Source: Martinezella rhizogenes (GTDB taxonomy: Bacteria; Pseudomonadota; Alphaproteobacteria; Rhizobiales; Rhizobiaceae). From it: DNA of 64,000 nucleotides. Made by a program: the position numbers and the translations under genes. Numbering within the stretch: position 1 is the first letter of the stretch; every line of letters starts with the position of its first letter. Under the pieces are notes generated by a model, which saw only the letters and a program-made list of their open reading frames with translations, was not told the origin of the DNA and did no database searches. The stretch lies in contig NZ_JAPYZZ010000015.1 of assembly GCF_027460065.1 (NCBI RefSeq), positions 1-64,000 on the forward strand. Direction: 5' to 3'. Below, one piece after another: positions 15,328 to 24,251 of this stretch.

Positions 15328-16992
15328 TCACATATTGGCGTAGACCGGCCCCTCGCCGCCCTGCGGCGGCACCCAGTTGATGTTCTGGTTGGGGTCTTTG
15401 ATGTCGCAGGTCTTGCAATGCACGCAGTTCTGCGCGTTGATGACGTAGACTTGCCTGCCATCCTTCTCCACCCACTCATAGACGCCGGCCGGACAATACC
15501 GCGTCGAGGGACCGGCATAGATGTCGTGTTCGGAGCGCTTCTGCAGTTCCATGTCCTTCACCTGAAGATGGACCGGCTGGTCCTCTTCATGGTTGGTGGA
15601 AGACAGGAACACCGAGGACAGGCGGTCGAAGGTGAGCACGCCATCCGGTTTCGGATAGGCGATCGGCTTGTGTTTCGGGGCCGGCTCGAGGCTCTGCGCA
15701 TCCGTCTTGCCATGCTTCAGCGTGCCGAAGAAGGAGAAACCGAACAGCTGGTTGGTCCACATGTCCAAACCGCCGAGGCCAACGCCGACCAGCGTGCCGA
15801 ATTTCGACCAGAGCGGCTTGACGTTCCTGACCCGCTTCAGGTCCTTGCCGATATCGCCGTCACGCCATTCGGCTTCGATCTCGACCACCTCGTCATGGGC
15901 GCGGCCGGCTGAGAGGGCCGCGGCGATCTTTTCCGCCGCCAGCATGCCCGAAAGCACCGCATTATGGCTGCCCTTGATGCGCGGCACGTTGACGAAACCG
16001 GCGGAACAGCCGATCAGCGCGCCGCCGGGGAAGGTGAGCTTCGGCACCGACTGGTAACCGCCTTCGGTAATCGCGCGCGCGCCATAGGAGATGCGCTTGC
16101 CGCCCTCGAAGGTGTCGCGGATCGCGGGATGCGTCTTGAAGCGCTGGAATTCCTCGAAGGGATAAAGATAAGGGTTCTTGTAGTTGAGGTGCACCACGAA
16201 GCCGACGGCGACGAGGTTATCCTCCAGATGATAGAGGAACGAGCCGCCGCCGGTCTTGAAGCCGAGCGGCCAGCCGAAAGAGTGCTGCACGAGGCCCTGT
16301 CTGTGGTGTTCCGGCTTGACCTGCCAGAGTTCCTTGATGCCGATGCCGAATTTCTGCGGTTCGCGATCCCTGGACAGATCGAATTTGGAAATCAGCTGCT
16401 TGGCAAGCGAACCGCGCACGCCTTCGCCAACAAGCACATATTTGCCGTGCAGCTCCATGCCGCGGGTGAAGTTCGGACCCGGCTCGCCATTCTTCTCGAT
16501 GCCCATATCGCCGGTGGCGACGCCGATGACGGCGCCTTCGTCGTTATAAAGCACTTCGGTTGCGGCAAAGCCCGGATAGATCTCGACGCCGAGTGCTTCC
16601 GCCTTTTCCGCCAGCCAGCGACAGACGAGGCCAAGCGAGACGATGTAATTGCCGTGATTGTTCATCAAAGGCGGCATCATGAAATTCGGCAGGCGAATGG
16701 AGCCGGCGGGTCCCAAGAACATGAACTGGTCGTCCTTGACTTCGGTCTTGAAGGGATGCCCCTCCTCTTCCCGCCAGCCGGGCAGCAACCGGTCGATGCC
16801 GATGGGATCGACTACGGCGCCCGAGAGGATATGCGCGCCGACTTCCGCGCCCTTTTCCAGAACGACGACCGAAAGATCAGGCTCCACCTGCTTCAGCCGG
16901 ATGGCCGCGCTGAGACCCGCAGGACCCGCGCCGACGATAACAACGTCGAATTCCATCGCTTCGCGTTCGGGCAGTTCCATCGCTTCCGTCAT
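15328..16992 (-). CDS. etfD: Electron transfer flavoprotein-ubiquinone oxidoreductase
   Basis: A 554-residue inner-membrane FAD/4Fe-4S protein that passes electrons from acyl-CoA, isovaleryl-CoA and related dehydrogenases via ETF to ubiquinone. The N-terminus has F-D-V-V-I-V-G-A-G-P-A-G-L-S-A-A for FAD. A mid-region G-H-I-L-S-G-A-V-like block appears as G-A-H-I-L-S-G-A-V. The C-terminus carries the four cluster Cys: one in R-Y-C-P-A-G-V-Y and three in N-C-V-H-C-K-T-C-D-I-K-D. Length matches the family. AGAGGA precedes the start. A palindromic site upstream (17218-17231) suggests control together with branched-chain amino acid or fatty acid catabolism. Confidence 0.95.
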   Translation of the reverse strand: MTEAMELPEREAMEFDVVIVGAGPAGLSAAIRLKQVEPDLSVVVLEKGAEVGAHILSGAVVDPIGIDRLLPGWREEEGHPFKTEVKDDQFMFLGPAGSIRLPNFMMPPLMNNHGNYIVSLGLVCRWLAEKAEALGVEIYPGFAATEVLYNDEGAVIGVATGDMGIEKNGEPGPNFTRGMELHGKYVLVGEGVRGSLAKQLISKFDLSRDREPQKFGIGIKELWQVKPEHHRQGLVQHSFGWPLGFKTGGGSFLYHLEDNLVAVGFVVHLNYKNPYLYPFEEFQRFKTHPAIRDTFEGGKRISYGARAITEGGYQSVPKLTFPGGALIGCSAGFVNVPRIKGSHNAVLSGMLAAEKIAAALSAGRAHDEVVEIEAEWRDGDIGKDLKRVRNVKPLWSKFGTLVGVGLGGLDMWTNQLFGFSFFGTLKHGKTDAQSLEPAPKHKPIAYPKPDGVLTFDRLSSVFLSSTNHEEDQPVHLQVKDMELQKRSEHDIYAGPSTRYCPAGVYEWVEKDGRQVYVINAQNCVHCKTCDIKDPNQNINWVPPQGGEGPVYANM

Positions 16993-17384
16993 CTCATCCT
17001 CTCAGATCGCCGGTCCCATCCGGCTGTTGTTATATATCCGCTTCCGGGCATTCCCGGCGCATCGCCTGCGCCGGACAAAAAGCCATCCGCGACACCACAT
17101 TCACCATCGCCTGTCTTCGCAAAGCAGGACGCCTTTGTCGAGCTTCTATAGCGGCAAAACATGTCGCACGCCAGTCGATTGTCAGACAACCTGATGATTG
17201 CGTTATTACTTTTACTTTTACGTTCACGTAAGATAAAGAATAAGAGCTGGGAGTACAGTCGTCAAGAGTAGCCGGCATTTGGCGCCGCGCTTGCGCTTAC
17301 CGCCACAACTGAAACGCCCATTCGGCTAGCTTCATCAATGGCGACGCTTCCGTTTTTCGCCAATTGCGATCGCTACGTTTACAG
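16993..17384. other. Intergenic region upstream of ETF-QO
   Basis: About 390 bases between the ETF-QO start and the end of the next minus-strand gene. It holds an AT-rich segment (17190-17245) containing the palindrome at 17218-17231, probably the ETF-QO promoter and operator. No gene seen. Confidence 0.5.
17218..17231. promoter_or_regulatory. TTACGT-TC-ACGTAA palindrome, possible LiuR operator of ETF-QO
   Basis: A perfect inverted repeat with a two-base centre, 226 bases upstream of the ETF-QO start in AT-rich DNA. ETF-QO accepts electrons from isovaleryl-CoA dehydrogenase, and LiuR-type MerR regulators of leucine breakdown are reported to bind palindromes of this kind. The consensus is recalled, not checked. 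A second similar site is at 1170-1183. Confidence 0.45.
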
Positions 17385-18104
17385 TTACCGGAGCATTTGC
17401 TCGAACCCTGCAGGGGACATGCGCCCCGGAGCCCCTAAGCCGTTGGTGGCGGCTGCACGTGACGTTTGAGACAGTACGGCCCAGTCTTCACCATATCGAA
17501 GAAGAGTGAAGCCAATCGCATACTGGTTTTCCTCGAACGAAAGCAAGGCAACGCGTTCAGTCATTTCATCGGCACCATTGTTACCGGCAATCAAAGCCAT
17601 ATTGGCCTGATGTATTTTGTTGTTCATCATTTCAGGGTTCGGAATGCCGACTTTCACAAGCGAAAGACCTTTCAGCCGATCAGCACGAACCATGCTGGCG
17701 AAATCACCCGCCCCGGCTGCATCAATTCGCATGGTGTTGTTATTGACGAAATCATCTTTCGTCATCAGTCCGTAGATCAGCAGCTGAACCTGTTGAGAAA
17801 TCTGACTGGTAAATTTGGCTCTGTTGATTTCAATGAAAAGAGGATCGGTGGGAGGCATGGCAGACGAAGCGCTAAGCATCTGAAGTCGGCTCGCAAAAGC
17901 AACGAAATCGAATTGCGCACTCATCTTGTCCGTAGCGGTGGCAGCGATGATGGCTTTGAAATCTTGATGGGCAACGGCATCGATGTAGGCAGAAATCGCC
18001 TTTTCCGGTGTCGTTAGATCGGCAGCTTTGCCGGAAGATGACCAAAACCCAGCAACGGTGACACCTGCTAGAAAGATTATCGAAAATAACACTGATCGCC
18101 GCAT
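17385..18104 (-). CDS. Secreted protein of unknown function, low GC
   Basis: A 239-residue protein. Residues 1-27 form a signal peptide (MRRSVLFSIIFLAGVTVAGF, cleavage at GKA-A), so it is exported. The start of the mature part (T-T-P-E-K-A-I-S-A-Y-I-D-A-V-A-H-Q-D-F-K-A-I) resembles NTF2/DUF4878-like lumenal domains, a weak similarity. Base composition is visibly lower in GC than neighbouring genes, and AT-ending codons are frequent, pointing to recent acquisition. A GAGGGGG ribosome site precedes the ATG. No operon partner and no assigned function. Confidence 0.6.
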   Translation of the reverse strand: MRRSVLFSIIFLAGVTVAGFWSSSGKAADLTTPEKAISAYIDAVAHQDFKAIIAATATDKMSAQFDFVAFASRLQMLSASSAMPPTDPLFIEINRAKFTSQISQQVQLLIYGLMTKDDFVNNNTMRIDAAGAGDFASMVRADRLKGLSLVKVGIPNPEMMNNKIHQANMALIAGNNGADEMTERVALLSFEENQYAIGFTLLRYGEDWAVLSQTSRAAATNGLGAPGRMSPAGFEQMLR

Positions 18105-18218
18105 ATTACCCCCTCAAAGATAAACCGCTTTAACTCGGTCTGTTCTTGGCGTCCAGTGGACGCGCATGGTACGGCACTCCGGTATCCGCCTCGGGCCACA
18201 AACCGACTTAGCCAAGAC

Positions 18219-19139
18219 TCAAACCGCCCATTCCTCATCCGTCGTGAACACGATCGTCAGCCAGCGATCACTCCCCTCGCCGCCGAGAGCATTGCCGATC
18301 TCGTCACGGATCGCGTCCCATTCCTCCAGACGCCGGGGCGGCCAGTTTTTTGGGACGATGAAGAAGAGTTCGATCTGCCGGCCGCGGCCGACACGGGCGA
18401 CGTAGGAATAATGTGAGGAAAAGCCGAATTTCGTCACGATCCCGCCTGCCACCCCGTCCACATGCTGCTTGAACTCCAGCGGCGTCACCAAAAGAATGTC
18501 GGCAAGCGCCTGCTTCACATTGCCGAGCGGCATGGGGATGATGACGAGGCAGACCAGTGCCAGCACGGCCGGGTCGATATAGGGCGCGAGCCAGGCCTGC
18601 GCCGTGCCCGTCAGGCCTTAACCGATGGCGAAGGCAACGAACAGCGCCATGCTCAGAAGCGCGCTCATCAGCCAGCTCTTGGCGTCCAGCGCCACGAAGG
18701 CGGATTTCAGCCTGCGGTTCTGCCCTCTGACGAACCATGCCATGGCGAGCGAGAGGGCGAAGCTGACGAAAGTGACGATGATGGCGTAATCGAACTCGAT
18801 CGAGCGGCCGCCATCCATGAGGCTGTCGATGGCATTGATGAGCGCATAGATCGCCGCCCCCATCAACAGCGTGCCGTTAAGGCCAAGCACCATCGGCTCC
18901 AGATGCCAGAAGCCCATCGTGAAGCGTTCCACCAGGCGGCCGCCGGGTCTGGGTGCTGCGGAAGCCGCGATCAGCCGCGCGACAAGCAGTGCCAGCACGG
19001 TCATGAAAGCATCGGTGAGCGCATAAACGCCGTCGAAAACTACCGCGAAGGAGCCGGAAAACAGACCCGCGCCAATGCCGAACAGTGCCAGCAGAACCGT
19101 GACGGCAATGGAGAATTTCAGCAGGGATTGTTCTGTCAT
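18219..19139 (-). pseudogene. Cation diffusion facilitator (CDF) transporter with an in-frame stop
   Basis: Residues 1-173 (19139 to 18621) carry four hydrophobic helices of the cation-efflux family (S-G-S-F-A-V-V-F-D-G-V-Y-A-L-T-D-A with the metal-site Asp residues). TAA at 18618-18620 then interrupts the frame. Without a frame change it continues through G-L-T-G-T-A-Q-A-W-L-A-P-Y-I-D-P-A-V-L-A-L to 18219, covering the last helix and the cytoplasmic domain. The intact protein would have 306 residues, normal for the family, which exports Zn, Mn, Fe or Co. One base change from a Tyr codon would explain the stop. The break is probably a nonsense mutation; a sequencing error is possible. Confidence 0.8.
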
Positions 19140-19232
19140 GACGTGTATTTTACCTTCAAAAGCGGACGCCGCCTTATAGAGGTTTTTCGCTTTTCTGCGA
19201 ATTGCGAAAAATCTCTAACTCTTTGTTTTGTC

Positions 19233-19275
19233 GCATTTCCGGGCGGAAAACCGGGTCCACTTTTCCTGGAAATGC
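19233..19275. repeat. Short hairpin repeat (copy 2 of 3)
   Basis: GCATTTCC ... GGAAATGC palindrome with internal AAAACCGG and TCCACTTTTCC, matching copies at 5765-5809 and 47581-47624. It lies in the divergent gap between the CDF pseudogene and the SDR gene, 45 bases before the SDR start. Confidence 0.7.
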
Positions 19276-19320
19276 TCTATAAACACCAGATACGGCACTC
19301 ACAAGACAGGACAAAACCCA

Positions 19321-20108
19321 TGGATCTCGGCATTTCCGGCAAACGCGCCCTCGTTCTCGCCTCCTCTCGCGGCCTTGGGCTGGGCATTGCCACCGCTCTG
19401 GCGAAAGAGGGCGCAAACGTCCTTCTGGTTGGCCGGAGCGGTGAAAAGCTGGCCGAAAATTGCAAGACGATCAATGCGCTCGGCAAGGGCAAGGCCGACT
19501 GGGTGTGGGGCGATCTTGCCGACGACAATTTCGTCGAAGCCCTGGTTCAGGCCGTCAAGGACAAGCTCGGCGGCATCGATATTCTCGTCAACAATACCGG
19601 CGGCCCGACGCCCGGCCTTGCGCAGGACATGACGGTCGACAAGCTCGACACCTTCTTCCAGTCCATGGTGCTGCGGGTCATCACGCTGACCAACGCGCTA
19701 CTGCCGCAGATGAAGGAACAGGGTTTCGGCCGCATCCTCACCGTTGCCTCGTCAGGCGTGTTCGAACCCATCCCCAATCTCGCCCTTTCCAACACGTTGC
19801 GCGGCGCGCTTGTCGGCTGGAGCAAGACGCTGTCCTCCGAAGTGGCCCCCTTCGGCATCACCTCCAACCTGCTGCTGCCTGGTCGCATCCACACCGACCG
19901 CATCGACGAGCTGGATGGCGCCAATGCCAAGCGTCTCGGCAAGAGCATCGAGGAAATCCGCGAGACCTCCGTCAAGGGCATTCCGGCTGGCCGTCTCGGT
20001 AGGGTGGAGGAATTCGCCGCCGCCGGCGCTTTCCTCTGCTCGGTACCGGCGAGCTATATTACCGGCACGATGCTGCGGGTGGATGGCGGCGCGGCGAAGT
20101 CGAACTGA
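19321..20108 (+). CDS. SDR-family oxidoreductase with altered active site
   Basis: A 262-residue Rossmann-fold protein. The cofactor loop is A-S-S-R-G-L-G-L-G (residues 14-22) in place of the usual TGxxxGxG, and N-N-T-G-G occurs near residue 91. The catalytic Ser is present (Ser144/145), but the Tyr-x3-Lys pair is replaced by Ser157 and Arg161 (S-N-T-L-R), so it is not a classical reductase. A group of beta-ketoacyl-ACP-reductase-like SDRs shares such changes. The end (S-Y-I-T-G-T-M-L-R-V-D-G-G) is normal. The longer open frame upstream to 18462 runs through the opposite CDF pseudogene and is not coding. Confidence 0.85.
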
Positions 20109-20129
20109 CGCCGGACAGAGACAGGCTCT

Positions 20130-21107
20130 TCAGGAGGCCGCTTCGTAGATCACGAAGCGGTTTCTCCCGGTGTTCTTGGCTTCATAAAGCGCCGTATCGG
20201 CACGGCGCAGAACGTCGCTGGCGCTCTCCCCGGGATTTGCAAAGGCAATGCCAGCCGAACAGCTGTAGCGGAAATCCGGCATATCCCCGAGCGGTGACGC
20301 CCATGTCAGCGACGACAGCAATCCCTGCATGACGGCCTCGACGCCCAGCATTCGCGAGCCGCCGAGCACCAGCAGAAATTCTTCTCCACCGATCCGGCCC
20401 ACAAGGTCGTCCCGAGATGCCGTGGCGGAAAGCCGGGCGGCAAAATCCTTGAGGACCATATCGCCGCAGGCGTGCCCGAAACGGTCATTCACCGCCTTGA
20501 AGTGGTCTATGTCGATGATGGTGATGGCCAGCGCCTGGGCCTTGTTGGGGCCGAGCATCTGGTTGAGACTGTCCATCACGTAGCGGCGGTTGCCGAGACC
20601 GGTCAGCTCGTCACTCAGGGCCGATTTCAGCGCCCTGTCCCGCTCCTGCCGGAGATCGCGCAATTCGACGCCGAGCTCGGACACGTCGGTAACGACGCAC
20701 AACATCCAGCCGCCCGGCAATGTCGTTTCGGTCGTCAATATCCAGCGCCCGTCATTCAAGCTGGTCTCGATGGTGCGGAAGGGCAGCTTGCCGCGCCTGG
20801 TTTTAGCGGAGCGCAGCCACAATTCGAAATCGGTGGTTTCAATGGCAGTGCCGGTGGAGGCGCGATAGCCGTTGCGCATCAGCTCCAGCCAGCTCGGAAA
20901 CCCGTCATCAGGCACATCCAGCGCCGTGCGGAAAGCGGCATTCGCAAAGCGCAGTCTATCTTCGCCATCAAACAGGGCATAACCCTGCTGCGAGGCCTCC
21001 AGGAGGTGCATGAGCTGGCGGTTGAACAAGCCCACATCGCCCCGAACGAGGCCGGAATGGTCCAGCGGCACTTCTTCAAGGGTGGGACGGGCCGGCTTGC
21101 GGGGCAT
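20130..21107 (-). CDS. Diguanylate cyclase with PAS-type sensor domain
   Basis: A 325-residue cytoplasmic protein starting MPRKPARPTLEEV. Residues about 28-140 form a PAS-like sensor (A-S-Q-Q-G-Y-A-L-F-D-G-E-D-R-L-R-F-A-N). A short coiled-coil linker (ELRDLRQERDRALKSAL) leads to a GGDEF domain with D-E-L-T-G-L-G-N-R-R, I-D-I-D-H-F-K-A-V-N-D and the active R-I-G-G-E-E-F. It therefore makes cyclic di-GMP and probably affects motility and attachment. The GGEEF loop is intact. I placed the start at 21107 for its GGA site; the frame is open to 21206. It is convergent with the SDR gene, 21 bases apart. Confidence 0.88.
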   Translation of the reverse strand: MPRKPARPTLEEVPLDHSGLVRGDVGLFNRQLMHLLEASQQGYALFDGEDRLRFANAAFRTALDVPDDGFPSWLELMRNGYRASTGTAIETTDFELWLRSAKTRRGKLPFRTIETSLNDGRWILTTETTLPGGWMLCVVTDVSELGVELRDLRQERDRALKSALSDELTGLGNRRYVMDSLNQMLGPNKAQALAITIIDIDHFKAVNDRFGHACGDMVLKDFAARLSATASRDDLVGRIGGEEFLLVLGGSRMLGVEAVMQGLLSSLTWASPLGDMPDFRYSCSAGIAFANPGESASDVLRRADTALYEAKNTGRNRFVIYEAAS

Positions 21108-21525
21108 CGAATTTTCCAGGCTACAAAAACGACAGGCAAACAATATAGTTCGCCTAGAAATACACTCTATGATTACAAAAATATTTAAAGCGATCGATCT
21201 CGGCAATGATTTCGATCGTCACTACTTCATATGCCTATCACCATCGCAGCAAACCCCTAAGAATATTACGGAAAACGGCCGCGCTCTTTCGTGGCCGCAT
21301 CGTCGGGCCGTTTGCCATGACCAACCCTGCGGCGATTACTCTGAACCCCGCCAAGACAAACGGGCGCGGCATGCGGCTTAAAAACAATGGGCAGCGCTTG
21401 CCATTCCGTCTGCCTTATGCAATCAACCGCCCTCCTCTGACATCGGGGTGCCAAGGGCATCCCTTATCTTCACGCCGGGCCGCCCAAGGGCCGGGCGGGT
21501 CTTCTATCGGCACAAGGATATGGCG
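21108..21525. other. Intergenic region between divergent genes
   Basis: About 420 bases between the cyclase and the Hsp70-like gene. The first 100 bases are AT-rich and probably hold the cyclase promoter. G/C-rich direct repeats of GCCGGGC lie near 21474-21499. No gene or RNA recognised. Confidence 0.4.
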
Positions 21526-22824
21526 ATGACGCAAAAGCGGGCTCTCGGCCTCGATTTCGGCACGACCAATACGGTCATGGCTCTTTCCGACACGGGCGGC
21601 GCAAGCCATTCCATGCGCTTTACCAGCAGCGCGGGCACGGATGACAGCATGCGCACGGCGCTTTCCTTCATGAAGGATGCCGGCCTTGGTGCCGCCGCCC
21701 TGCATGTGGAAGCGGGCCATGCCGCAATCCGGCAATTCATCGACAATGCCGGCGACTGTCGCTTTCTGCAATCGATCAAGACATTTGCGGCCTCGCCGCT
21801 GTTTCAGGGCACACTGATCTTCGCCAAACGCCAGAGCTTCGAGGACCTGATGGAGGTATTCCTGCGCAAGCTAAAGACCTATGCGGGGGCCGAGTGGCCG
21901 GAAAATGTCTCGACCGTCATCGCCGGCCGGCCGGTGCGCTTCGCCGGCAGCAATCCGAACGAAACGCTCGCGCTTGCCCGCTACAACGACGCGCTGAGCC
22001 GGGCCGGCTTCCCGGAAATCCACTATGTCTACGAGCCTGTGGCGGCCGCCTATTATTTCGCCCAGAGCCTGAAGAAGGACGCCAATGTACTGGTGGCGGA
22101 TTTCGGCGGCGGCACGACGGACTATTCGCTGATCCGTTTCGAAACTCATGCCGGCAAGCTTTCCGCCACCCCCATCGGCCATTCCGGCGTCGGCGTGGCG
22201 GGCGACCATTTCGACTTCCGCATGATCGACAATCTGGTCTCGCCGGAAATCGGCAAGGGCAGCAAATTCAAGAGCTTCGACAAGGTGCTGGACGTGCCTT
22301 CGGGTTATTACGTGAATTTCGGCCGCTGGAACCAGCTGTCGATCTTCAAGACCACGAAGGAATTCACCGACCTCAAATCGCTGGTGCGCTCGGCGCTGGA
22401 ACCGGAAAAGCTGGAACTCTTCATCGATCTGGTGGAGCATGACGAGGGTTATCCGCTCTATCAGTCGATCTCCGCCACCAAGATGGCGCTGTCTTCGGCC
22501 GCGGAGGCGGAATTCAACTTCGCGCCGCTCGGCAAGGCCGGGCGCAAGATGGTGAAGCGAAGCGATTTCAACGCGTGGATCGCCGAAGATCTGGCCAAGA
22601 TCGAGGGTGCGCTGGACGAGGTTCTGGAGAAGACGAAAGTTGCACCAGAAGCGATCGACAAGGTGTTTCTTACCGGCGGCACTTCCTTCGTGCCGGCCGT
22701 GCGGGAGCTTTTCACCCGCCGTTTCGACGCGGACAAGATCGAAAGCGGCGGCGAGCTGCTCTCGATCGCCCATGGTCTCGCCATGATCGGCGAAAGCGGC
22801 GATATTCAGCGCTGGACAGCATGA
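21526..22824 (+). CDS. Hsp70-family protein, YegD-like
   Basis: A 432-residue ATPase-domain chaperone relative starting MTQKRALGLDFGTTNT. Phosphate motifs of the actin/Hsp70 fold are present: G-L-D-F-G-T-T-N-T near residue 7, V-A-D-F-G-G-G-T-T-D near residue 193, and F-L-T-G-G-T-S-F-V-P near residue 383. It lacks the Hsp70 substrate-binding domain, as in YegD. AAGGA seven bases upstream fixes the ATG at 21526 over the in-frame 21520. The uracil-DNA glycosylase gene follows 43 bases downstream on the same strand, so the two may be cotranscribed. The client is unknown. Confidence 0.88.
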   Translation: MTQKRALGLDFGTTNTVMALSDTGGASHSMRFTSSAGTDDSMRTALSFMKDAGLGAAALHVEAGHAAIRQFIDNAGDCRFLQSIKTFAASPLFQGTLIFAKRQSFEDLMEVFLRKLKTYAGAEWPENVSTVIAGRPVRFAGSNPNETLALARYNDALSRAGFPEIHYVYEPVAAAYYFAQSLKKDANVLVADFGGGTTDYSLIRFETHAGKLSATPIGHSGVGVAGDHFDFRMIDNLVSPEIGKGSKFKSFDKVLDVPSGYYVNFGRWNQLSIFKTTKEFTDLKSLVRSALEPEKLELFIDLVEHDEGYPLYQSISATKMALSSAAEAEFNFAPLGKAGRKMVKRSDFNAWIAEDLAKIEGALDEVLEKTKVAPEAIDKVFLTGGTSFVPAVRELFTRRFDADKIESGGELLSIAHGLAMIGESGDIQRWTA

Positions 22825-22867
22825 TTTACGGGTTTCCCGGGCGGGGAACATGAGGTAATTTCCATCC

Positions 22868-23779
22868 ATGATCGCCGCCCACGACCTTTCCCCGGCCGAA
22901 CTCGCCGCCCTCTTGCATTTCCATGCGGATGCGGGCGTGGACTGGATGCTGGAAGAGAACCCGATCGACCGTTTCGCCGAATTTGCCGCCGCCCGCCCTT
23001 CCCGCCCGATGCCGGGACGGGAGCCGGGCCAGGACGCAGCCGCACCGGCTAGGCAGGCGGAGAGCCCGGCCGATCGCCGTACTGATGCGCCGCAACGGCA
23101 GGCGCCGGGCCGGAGCGCGCCTGCGCGCGGTGCAGCGGTAGCCCCCGCCATCCAGCAGAATGTCGCCATGCCGGACGAGCAGGCCGTGGCGGCCGCGCGT
23201 TTTGCGGCGGAAAGCGCGCGCTCGCTTGCCGAGCTGAAAACCGCGCTTGAGAGTTTCAGCGGCTGCAACCTCAAGAACAGCGCGCGCAATACGATTTTCA
23301 GCGAGGGCGACCCCGCCTCCGCCATCATGGTGGTCGGCCCCATGCCTGACGCTGATGATGACCGCGAGGGCCTGCCTTTTGCCGGCAAGACCGGCCTGCT
23401 GCTCGAACGCATGCTGGCAGCCATCGGCCTTCAGCGCAGCGCCATCATGCTCGGCAATGTCGTGCCGTGGCGGCCGCCGGGCAACCGCCCGCCGACTCAG
23501 GCTGAAATGGATATCTGCCGGCCGTTCATCGAACGCCAGATTGCGCTGGCGGAGCCGAAACACCTGTTGCTTCTCGGCAACTTCACCGCACGTTTCTTCT
23601 TTGGCGGCAGCGGCACCATCCATACGCTGCGCGGACAGTGGCGTGATGTCGCAGCCGGACACCTGATTCTGCCGGCGCTCGCAAGCCTGCATCCGCAGGA
23701 ACTGTTGAACGCGCCAGCCAGCAAGTCCTTGGCATGGCAGGACTTATTGGCTTTTCAGGCAAAGATCACACAAGGCTGA
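22868..23779 (+). CDS. Uracil-DNA glycosylase superfamily protein (family 4-like), divergent
   Basis: A 303-residue protein. Residues 40-100 are a proline/alanine-rich low-complexity linker. The C-terminal 180 residues match family-4 uracil-DNA glycosylases: E-G-L-P-F-A-G-K-T-G-L-L-L-E-R-M-L, G-N-V-V-P-W-R-P-P-G-N-R-P-P-T and L-H-P-Q-E-L-L. Such enzymes excise uracil from DNA. Two key features differ. The catalytic G-E-A-P-G motif is G-P-M-P-D (157-161), and only two cysteines (133, 217) are present where the usual iron-sulphur cluster needs four. Activity is therefore uncertain. It lies 43 bases after the Hsp70-like gene. Confidence 0.8.
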   Translation: MIAAHDLSPAELAALLHFHADAGVDWMLEENPIDRFAEFAAARPSRPMPGREPGQDAAAPARQAESPADRRTDAPQRQAPGRSAPARGAAVAPAIQQNVAMPDEQAVAAARFAAESARSLAELKTALESFSGCNLKNSARNTIFSEGDPASAIMVVGPMPDADDDREGLPFAGKTGLLLERMLAAIGLQRSAIMLGNVVPWRPPGNRPPTQAEMDICRPFIERQIALAEPKHLLLLGNFTARFFFGGSGTIHTLRGQWRDVAAGHLILPALASLHPQELLNAPASKSLAWQDLLAFQAKITQG

Positions 23780-23932
23780 TTGCCTCATTCCTGACCAATG
23801 TAAATGAATTATGAAAAAAGCCATGCGCATTACGCATAACAGCGGCGCATTTGGCCGGCTTGCCGAATCCATGCTGCGCTGCGATATAGCGATCATGTCT
23901 TGGGAGGAATTTCGGTTTAAGGAACCAAGGCA

Positions 23933-24124
23933 ATGACCACTCGCTTCCGTCCGGTCCATTCCGGCTTTGAAACGCTCCGCCTGGCAGGCCTCGGTGCCCG
24001 CTCCAGTCAGGGTTACCATCGTTTCGGCGCTGCCGCAAACGAACAGATGACCGCACGCGCTGCCATGCAGCAGGTCCGCGTGACGCGTCCTTCGGCAGTT
24101 TTCGCGGATTTCCGCGAGCGCTGA
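23933..24124 (+). CDS. Possible small basic protein
   Basis: A 63-codon frame (MTTRFRPVHSGFETLRLAG...) rich in Arg and Ala, with no signal peptide or membrane segment. Purine-rich TAAGGA and AAGG lie 4-15 bases upstream. A 13-codon frame starting at 23895 ends by overlapping its ATG (ATGA), hinting at coupling. I recognise no family. It could be a genuine small cytoplasmic protein or chance. Confidence 0.4.
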   Translation: MTTRFRPVHSGFETLRLAGLGARSSQGYHRFGAAANEQMTARAAMQQVRVTRPSAVFADFRER

Positions 24125-24251
24125 GAAGCACTCAGGCCAGTGTAACGCTGGTCCATAGATATGATTGCGCGCTGGCGTCTTTCTTCGGGAAGGCGCCTTT
24201 TGCCTTTTGTGGGTTTTGCTCTCGTTTGCTTTCGTCATGCCGGACCCGACC

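Noticed and set aside
18219-18566. A separate small gene downstream of the CDF gene
   Set aside because: It is in the same frame as the CDF protein and matches its C-terminal part, so it is the remainder of one broken gene.
18462-19320. A long plus-strand open frame (to 20108) that would extend the SDR protein by nearly 290 residues
   Set aside because: It runs antisense through the CDF transporter, its composition is unlike a protein domain, and the SDR begins normally at 19321.
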